Translations under genes and position numbers: made by a program
Assembly (NCBI GenBank): GCA_963710135.1
Contig: CAVPYY010000002.1
Span: 372,001-436,000, forward strand
Direction: 5' to 3'
Source of the DNA: SG8-30 sp963710135
GTDB lineage: Bacteria; Pseudomonadota; Gammaproteobacteria; Steroidobacterales; Steroidobacteraceae
Length of the DNA: 64,000 bases
Shown: positions 59,022 to 64,000 of the stretch, piece after piece
Layout of the letters: each line of letters opens with the position of its first letter
How positions within the stretch are numbered: the stretch's first letter is position 1
The notes under the pieces: model-generated
The model's database searches: none
What the model was told of the DNA's origin: nothing
Seen by the model: the letters and a program-made list of their open reading frames with translations, nothing else

Positions 59022-59698
59022 TGGTCGATGAATTTCTGGACGACGACGAGCGGGCGGAGTGGCTGAAGCGGCTGATCAAGGAGAACTGGCTGTGGGTGGT
59101 CGCGGGTATCGCGATCGGCATTGGCGGCCTGTTCGGCTGGCGCGGCTGGAATGCCCATCTCGATGAGCGCGCGCGCGCCGCGGAGGACCGTGTGACGGCG
59201 ATGCTCGCGGCCTTCGACGCGAACGACCGCGACCAGGGCATCGCCATCGCCGGCGAGCTCACCGGCGAGTACGGCCGCACGCCCTACGCCGACCAGGCCC
59301 GGCTGGTGCTGGCGCGGGTCCACGTCGAGGGCGGCGACCTGCCCGCCGCTGCGACCGAACTCGAAACTGTGATGAACGGATCGAGCGATCCCGAGCTCGC
59401 GCTGGTGGCCAGAACGCGCCTCGCCCGGGTCCAGATGGCGCAGGGCGCCTACGATGCCGCACTCGCCACACTCGATGGCGCCAAGGCGCTGGCGGTGGGC
59501 GCGCGGCTGCAGGAGCTGCGCGGCGACATCCTGGTGGCCAAGGGCGACCGGGCCGCGGCGCTGACCGCCTACCAGGCGGCCGCGACCGCCGCCGAGGGCG
59601 AGGCAGGCGGTGTGGTCGATCGCCAGCTGCTGCAGCTGAAGATCGATGACCTGGCCGGCGCGGACGCGTCGACCGCTGCCGTGCCGGCGGCGCCATGA
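59018..59698 (+). CDS. yfgM: YfgM-like tetratricopeptide membrane protein
   Basis: A 226-residue protein with one membrane segment (NWLWVVAGIAIGIGGLFGWRGW, about 25-46) preceded by the conserved DDDERAEWLKRLIKEN region, and a periplasmic helical TPR domain. YfgM contacts the SecYEG translocon and periplasmic chaperones in Escherichia coli. Two adjacent ATGs (59018 and 59021) are possible starts; the first overlaps the hisS stop. bamB begins inside its stop codon. Confidence 0.88.
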
Positions 59699-60841
59699 AG
59701 CGCGCACTGCTCCTGGCGGCGCTGCTGCCCGTCGCGCTCGCGGCGTGCAACAAGCAGAAGAACGTCGAGCCACCGGCGGAGCTGGTGGACTTCAAGGCGA
59801 CGCTCGCCGTCACCCGTTCCTGGAGCACCAGCGCGGGAGGCGGCGACGACGTGCTGCGCCTCGGCGCTCGCGCCCGCGGTCGCCGGCGAAACGGTCTACA
59901 TCGCGGGTCACGGCGGCGAAGTCTCCGCACTGCAGATCGCCAACGGTCGCTCGGTCTGGCGCAGCTCGCTGAAGCAGCCGCTCGGCGCCGGCCCCGGGCT
60001 CGGCGAGGGTCTGGTCACGGTGGGTGCCCTCGACGGCATGGTGATTGCGCTCGATGCGGCCAACGGGAGCGAGCGCTGGCGCACCGCGGTCGGCGGCGAA
60101 GTACTGGCTGCGCCCGCGATCGGGCGCGGCCGGGTGATCGTGCACACCGTCGACGGCCGCATTCAGGCGCTCAATGCCGCGGATGGCGCCCCGCTATGGA
60201 CCTACGAGCAGCTGGTGCCGCGCCTGTCACTGCGCGGCTCGGCGGCGCCCGTGATCGACGGCGACACCGTCTTCGCGGCATTCGACAACGGCAAGGTCGC
60301 CGCGCTGTCGGTCGCCGATGGCGAGCTGTTGTGGAGTGCGACGGTATCGCCGGCGCGCGGCCGCACGGAGCTGGAGCGGCTCGTCGATATCGATGCCAGC
60401 GTGCGGGTGTCGGGCGACGACGTGTTCGTGGCCGGCTATCAGGGCAGGGCGGCGATGCTGGCCCGCGGCTCGGGCCAGATCTGGTGGGCGCGTGACCTGT
60501 CCACCTACCGCGGCCTGGCGCTTGGACCGGAGGCGCTCTACGTCTCGACCGCCGACAGCGCCGTCGTCGCGTTGAGTCGTCGTGACGGCACCGAGCTGTG
60601 GCGCCAGGAGGCCATGCTGCGGCGCGGCCTGACGGCGCCGGCGTACACCGGCGATGCGCTGGTCGTGGCCGACTTCGAGGGCTACGTCCACTGGCTCGAC
60701 GTGGCCACGGGCGCGCTGCTCGCGCGCTCGTCCGCCGGGGGCGATCGGGTGGTGAACGCGCCGGTGGTCGCGGACGGACTGGTGCTGGTCCAGACAGAGG
60801 GCGGCCGGGTCACGGCATTCCGCGCCGAGCCGCGCGGCTGA
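59695..60841 (+). pseudogene. bamB: Outer membrane assembly lipoprotein BamB, one apparent frameshift
   Basis: A lipoprotein of about 381 residues once one base is removed. Lipobox LAAC ends at Cys18 (LPVALAACNKQK). PQQ-like beta-propeller repeats follow, for example VYIAGHGGEVSALQIANGRSVWR, TVDGRIQALNAADGAPLW and YVSTADSAVVALSRRDGTELWR. The extra base near 59862 breaks LRLALAPAVAGETVY soon after the N-terminus. All eight-blade propeller text downstream is intact. BamB is part of the complex that folds outer-membrane beta-barrels. It lies in the conserved hisS-yfgM-bamB-der order. Confidence 0.9.
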
Positions 60842-60859
60842 GGCGGGCGGACCGCAACC

Positions 60860-62254
60860 ATGCTGCCGGTCATCGCGCTCGTCGGCCGGCCGAATGTCGG
60901 CAAGTCCACGCTTTTCAACGTCCTGACCGGCACGCGCGACGCGCTGGTCGCGGACGTGCCCGGCGTCACCCGTGACCGGCAGTACGGCTATGGCCGGACC
61001 TCCCGCCACCGTTTCATCCTGGTCGATACCGGCGGGCTGGTCGAGACGCCGCGCGGCATCGAGCAGCCGATGGCCGAGCAGACGCGCAAGGCGATCGAGG
61101 AAGCCGAGTACATCGTCTTCGTGGTCGACAGCCGCCAGGGACTGACGTCCTCGGACCGGTTTGTCGCCGAGGTCCTGCGCCGGAGCGGCAAGAGCGCCGT
61201 GCTGGCCGTCAACAAGTCCGAGGGGCGCGACGACGAGATCGCGGTCGCGGACTTTCATGCACTGGGCCTCGGCGAACCCGTGGCCGTGTCGGCGGCGCAC
61301 TCCCAGGGCGTGGCGGAACTGATCGACGCGGTGCTGGCCGACGTCGAGCCCTTCGATCCGGACGAGGTGCAAGGCCCAGATGACGCCTCCGGCATCCGCG
61401 TCTGCGTGGTCGGGCGGCCGAACGTCGGCAAGTCGACCTTGATCAACCGGCTACTGGGTGAGGAGCGACTGATCGCCTTCGACCAGCCCGGCACGACCCG
61501 CGACACCATCTTCGTGCCCTTCGAGCGCGACGGCCAGCGCTACACGCTGATCGACACCGCCGGCGTGCGGCGCCGCTCGCGTGTCGAAGGCCCGGTCGAG
61601 AAGTTCAGCGTCATCAAGACCCTGCAGGCGGTGGACAGCGCGCACGTGGTCGTTGGCGTGCTCGACGCTCGCGAAACGGTCGCGGACCAGGACGCCACGT
61701 TGCTCGGCATCGTTGCGGACCGCGGCCGGGCGATGGTGATCGCGGTCAACAAGTGGGACCACGTTTCGACCGAGCATCGCGCCGAGATCCGCTCGCAGCT
61801 CGAGACGCGGCTGCGCTTTCTCGACTTCGCGCCGGTGCATTTCATCTCCGCGCTGCACGGCAGCGGGGTGGGCGAGATGATGCTGTCGGTGCAGTCCGCC
61901 TACGAGGCGGCGATGCGTACCCTGCCAACGCCCGAGCTGACCCGGGTGCTGGAGGCGGCGATGGCGCAGCACCAGCCGCCGCTGGTGCGCGGGCGACGCG
62001 TCAAGCTGCGCTATGCCCACCAGGGCGGGCGCAATCCACCGGTCATTGTCGTGCACGGCACGCAGGCCGAGCGCACGCCCGAGGATTACCAGCGCTACCT
62101 GGCGAACAGCTTCCGCAAGGCCTTCGACCTGGCGGGCACGCCGCTGCGCGTGCAGTTCCGCAGCGAGAAGAACCCCTTTGCCGGCCGGCGCAACGTGCTC
62201 ACGCCGCGCCAGCAGCGCAAGCGTCAGCGGCTGGTGCGGCACGTCAAGCGCTGA
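60860..62254 (+). CDS. der: Ribosome biogenesis GTPase Der (EngA)
   Basis: A 464-residue protein with two tandem GTPase domains. P-loops are GRPNVGKST at residues 8-16 and again near 180; VDTGGL and IDTAGV are the switch II segments, NKSEG and NKWDH the G4 motifs. The C-terminal KH-like domain (GRRVKLRYAHQGGRNPPVIVVHG) ends in a basic tail. Der is needed for 50S subunit maturation. It converges on the mprF-like gene with 24 bases between stops. Confidence 0.97.
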   Translation: MLPVIALVGRPNVGKSTLFNVLTGTRDALVADVPGVTRDRQYGYGRTSRHRFILVDTGGLVETPRGIEQPMAEQTRKAIEEAEYIVFVVDSRQGLTSSDRFVAEVLRRSGKSAVLAVNKSEGRDDEIAVADFHALGLGEPVAVSAAHSQGVAELIDAVLADVEPFDPDEVQGPDDASGIRVCVVGRPNVGKSTLINRLLGEERLIAFDQPGTTRDTIFVPFERDGQRYTLIDTAGVRRRSRVEGPVEKFSVIKTLQAVDSAHVVVGVLDARETVADQDATLLGIVADRGRAMVIAVNKWDHVSTEHRAEIRSQLETRLRFLDFAPVHFISALHGSGVGEMMLSVQSAYEAAMRTLPTPELTRVLEAAMAQHQPPLVRGRRVKLRYAHQGGRNPPVIVVHGTQAERTPEDYQRYLANSFRKAFDLAGTPLRVQFRSEKNPFAGRRNVLTPRQQRKRQRLVRHVKR

Positions 62255-62278
62255 GCGGAGCGGCGCGGCCGGGGCCCG

Positions 62279-64000
62279 TCAGCGGCGCACGATTTCCTTT
62301 ACGCCCCCGGCGATCAGGGACGACACGTCCAGCAATACTCTCGGCAGTGCCAGGCCGCCCGGTGAGGCCAGGTAGCGCGGCCGCCACTCGGGATCGAACT
62401 TGGCCTTGTACTGCCTCAGACCCTCGAAGTTGTAGAAGTGCTCGCCGTGCCGGAACAGGAACGTTCCAAGGCGGTGCCAGACCGGCGCCAGCGCGTGGGT
62501 CTCGAGCCCGGCCAACGGCGCCATGCCCAGGCTGAACCAGCGATACCCCTGCTGCCGGCCCCATAGCATCGTCTCCACGAACAGGTATTCCATGCATGCC
62601 GCCGGTGCCTCGGTGGCATGGCGCATCAGGTCGATGGAGAGTTCCTCCTGGCCGCCGCCCGGCCAGAGATTGGCGAAGGCGACCGGCTGGTCCGCCGCGC
62701 GTACCAATGCGCAGGGAAACCGGGTCAGATAGTCCGGGTCGAAGCGTCCGACGGAAAATCCCTTTTCCGCCGTCGCCTTGCTCGCCAGCCAGGCGTCCGA
62801 GATCGCGTGCAGCTGCGGTATCAGCGCGGCGACCCGCTCGGGCGGTACGACCTCGAAGGTCAGGCCATCCCGCCCCGCGCGGCGCCACGTCTGGCGCAGA
62901 CCGGAGCGGTGGCTGCCCTCCAGCGAGAAGTCCGCCAGCGGCACGCGGGCTTCTTCGCCGAGCTTGGAGAGCGCCAGCCCGAGGTCTACGTACAACGGCA
63001 GCGATTCGGGCGGCACCTGGTAGAACACCGGCCAGGCGTCGTGCAGGTCGCAGTATTCGCGAAACTGCCAGGCGAGGGCTTCGCGTTCAGCCGGTGGCGC
63101 CACGGGTTCGCCCATTGAGACCCAGCTGCGGCCGCTCTCGCCGAACATGACGAAGCCCGTGCCGCCCGCGTTGAACAGCAGCTTCTTGTCGCCGACCAAG
63201 GCCAGGTGTGCACCGGCCTCGGGCGTCGCGGCGACGATCTTCGCCGCGCGCGCCAGCTCGGCGCGCGATGGCAGATCGAGCGATGGCTGGGCGGGCCTCA
63301 GGAGTTTGGCGAGCGCGAAGGCCGCGAGCACCAGAACCGCCAGCAGGCCGGCCCGCAGCATTCGCGGCGCATTGCCGTCCGCCGCGAACTGCCACCAGAG
63401 CTCGCTCGCGTAGTCGACATGCCGATAGCTGAACAGCCCGAGCCACGCGGTGGCGCTGAGCGCCAGCAACACGCTCAGGATCCACGGCGCGGAAAACGGT
63501 TGATCGAGCAGCGACGCGCGCCGATAGAACGCGTCACGCGAGGTCCACAGCAAGGCCAGCATCGCGGCGAGCAGCGAGGCCTCCTCCCAGTCCAGGCCCT
63601 TGAGCAGTGACGCGACCAGTCCGGCGCCGAGCGCCCACATCGCCAGGTGCCAGGCACCGTCGAGGCGTCGCCTGAGGCCGCGCGCGAGGATCAGCAATCC
63701 GACGCCGGCGGCGCTGCCGGCCAGGTGCGACAGCTCGATCACCTCGAGGGGCACGATCCGGTCCAGCACCGCGAGGCGTCCCGCCAGCGCCGGCGTTGCG
63801 CCCGACAGCAACAGCACCAGGCCGGCGACGAACGTGCCGGCGGACACGACGGCCGGCGTGACCGCCGAAATCGAGGCGTGCGCGATCGCCACGGCCCGGG
63901 TCAGACGCGCGCGGTGCACGTGGGCCTCGTGAAGGGCCAGGGCGGCGAGCGCGATTCCGAAGGGAATCACGTAATAGATGATCCGGTAGGCAAGCAGCGC
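62279..64000 (-). CDS. MprF-like phosphatidylglycerol lysyltransferase domain protein, 5' end beyond the right edge
   Basis: The frame is open from the right edge to a stop at 62279, giving at least 573 residues. The N-terminal part has several membrane segments (AVSAGTFVAGLVLLLSG, ILSVLLALSATAWLGLF). The C-terminal half is a DUF2156/GNAT-like domain with LVGDKKLLFNAGGTGFVMFGESGRSWVSMGEPV, GSHRSGLRQTWRRA and GYRWFSLGMAPLAGLE, as in MprF-type enzymes that add lysine or another amino acid to phosphatidylglycerol. Such lipids reduce sensitivity to cationic peptides. The edge sequence reads ALLAYRIIYYVIPFG, a typical last helix of the flippase part, so more of the gene lies to the right. The amino acid transferred cannot be told. 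Confidence 0.85.
   Translation of the reverse strand, partial: ALLAYRIIYYVIPFGIALAALALHEAHVHRARLTRAVAIAHASISAVTPAVVSAGTFVAGLVLLLSGATPALAGRLAVLDRIVPLEVIELSHLAGSAAGVGLLILARGLRRRLDGAWHLAMWALGAGLVASLLKGLDWEEASLLAAMLALLWTSRDAFYRRASLLDQPFSAPWILSVLLALSATAWLGLFSYRHVDYASELWWQFAADGNAPRMLRAGLLAVLVLAAFALAKLLRPAQPSLDLPSRAELARAAKIVAATPEAGAHLALVGDKKLLFNAGGTGFVMFGESGRSWVSMGEPVAPPAEREALAWQFREYCDLHDAWPVFYQVPPESLPLYVDLGLALSKLGEEARVPLADFSLEGSHRSGLRQTWRRAGRDGLTFEVVPPERVAALIPQLHAISDAWLASKATAEKGFSVGRFDPDYLTRFPCALVRAADQPVAFANLWPGGGQEELSIDLMRHATEAPAACMEYLFVETMLWGRQQGYRWFSLGMAPLAGLETHALAPVWHRLGTFLFRHGEHFYNFEGLRQYKAKFDPEWRPRYLASPGGLALPRVLLDVSSLIAGGVKEIVRR

Overview
The window is GC-rich bacterial chromosome, read here as a gammaproteobacterium. 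The evidence is gene order: queA-tgt-yajC-secD-secF, the suhB/trmJ divergence followed by iron-sulfur genes, ndk-rlmN-pilF-rodZ-hisS-yfgM-bamB-der, and xerD-dsbC are all gammaproteobacterial neighbourhoods. Long open frames antisense to real genes are common because of the base composition. I cannot name the genus; an environmental heterotroph of a Nevskiales/Steroidobacterales/Woeseiales-like lineage would fit.

Left third (1-26.3 kb) is mostly catabolic. Positions 1-4.7 kb hold short-chain dehydrogenases, a [2Fe-2S] ferredoxin, a TetR regulator, an enoyl-CoA hydratase/isomerase and a repeat-rich gene-free island (1657-2286). Then come phosphoglycerate mutase, a 1607-residue NAD-glutamate dehydrogenase, a MarR regulator divergent from 4-hydroxyphenylpyruvate dioxygenase, ZapE, acetoacetyl-CoA synthetase, an M16 peptidase pair and two more dehydrogenases. 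The leucine/isovalerate operon follows (isovaleryl-CoA dehydrogenase, both methylcrotonyl-CoA carboxylase subunits, methylglutaconyl-CoA hydratase), with a divergent GntR-family regulator and a palindromic operator between them. Tyrosine and leucine breakdown both yield acetoacetate, which the synthetase can recover.

Middle (26.4-38.4 kb) holds a secreted protein of unknown function, a peptide-type ABC importer (binding protein, two permeases, fused double ATPase), an acetyl-CoA acetyltransferase with its TetR regulator, and icmF, the fused isobutyryl-CoA mutase. Several of these frames are broken by single extra bases.

Right part (38.4-64 kb) is mostly housekeeping: plsC, xerD, dsbC, fdxA, a NUDIX hydrolase, tRNA-Leu(CAA), an ECF sigma/anti-sigma/PDZ module, queA to secF, a TerC protein, suhB, trmJ, a compact iron-sulfur trio, ndk, rlmN, pilF, rodZ, hisS, yfgM, bamB, der, and an mprF-type gene running off the right edge.

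The most unusual thing seen directly is 17 apparent single-base insertions, with no deletions, in six otherwise intact genes. Most fit an extra C on the coding strand. Consensus error is the simplest explanation. I found no CRISPR array, prophage, insertion sequence or clear new defence system.
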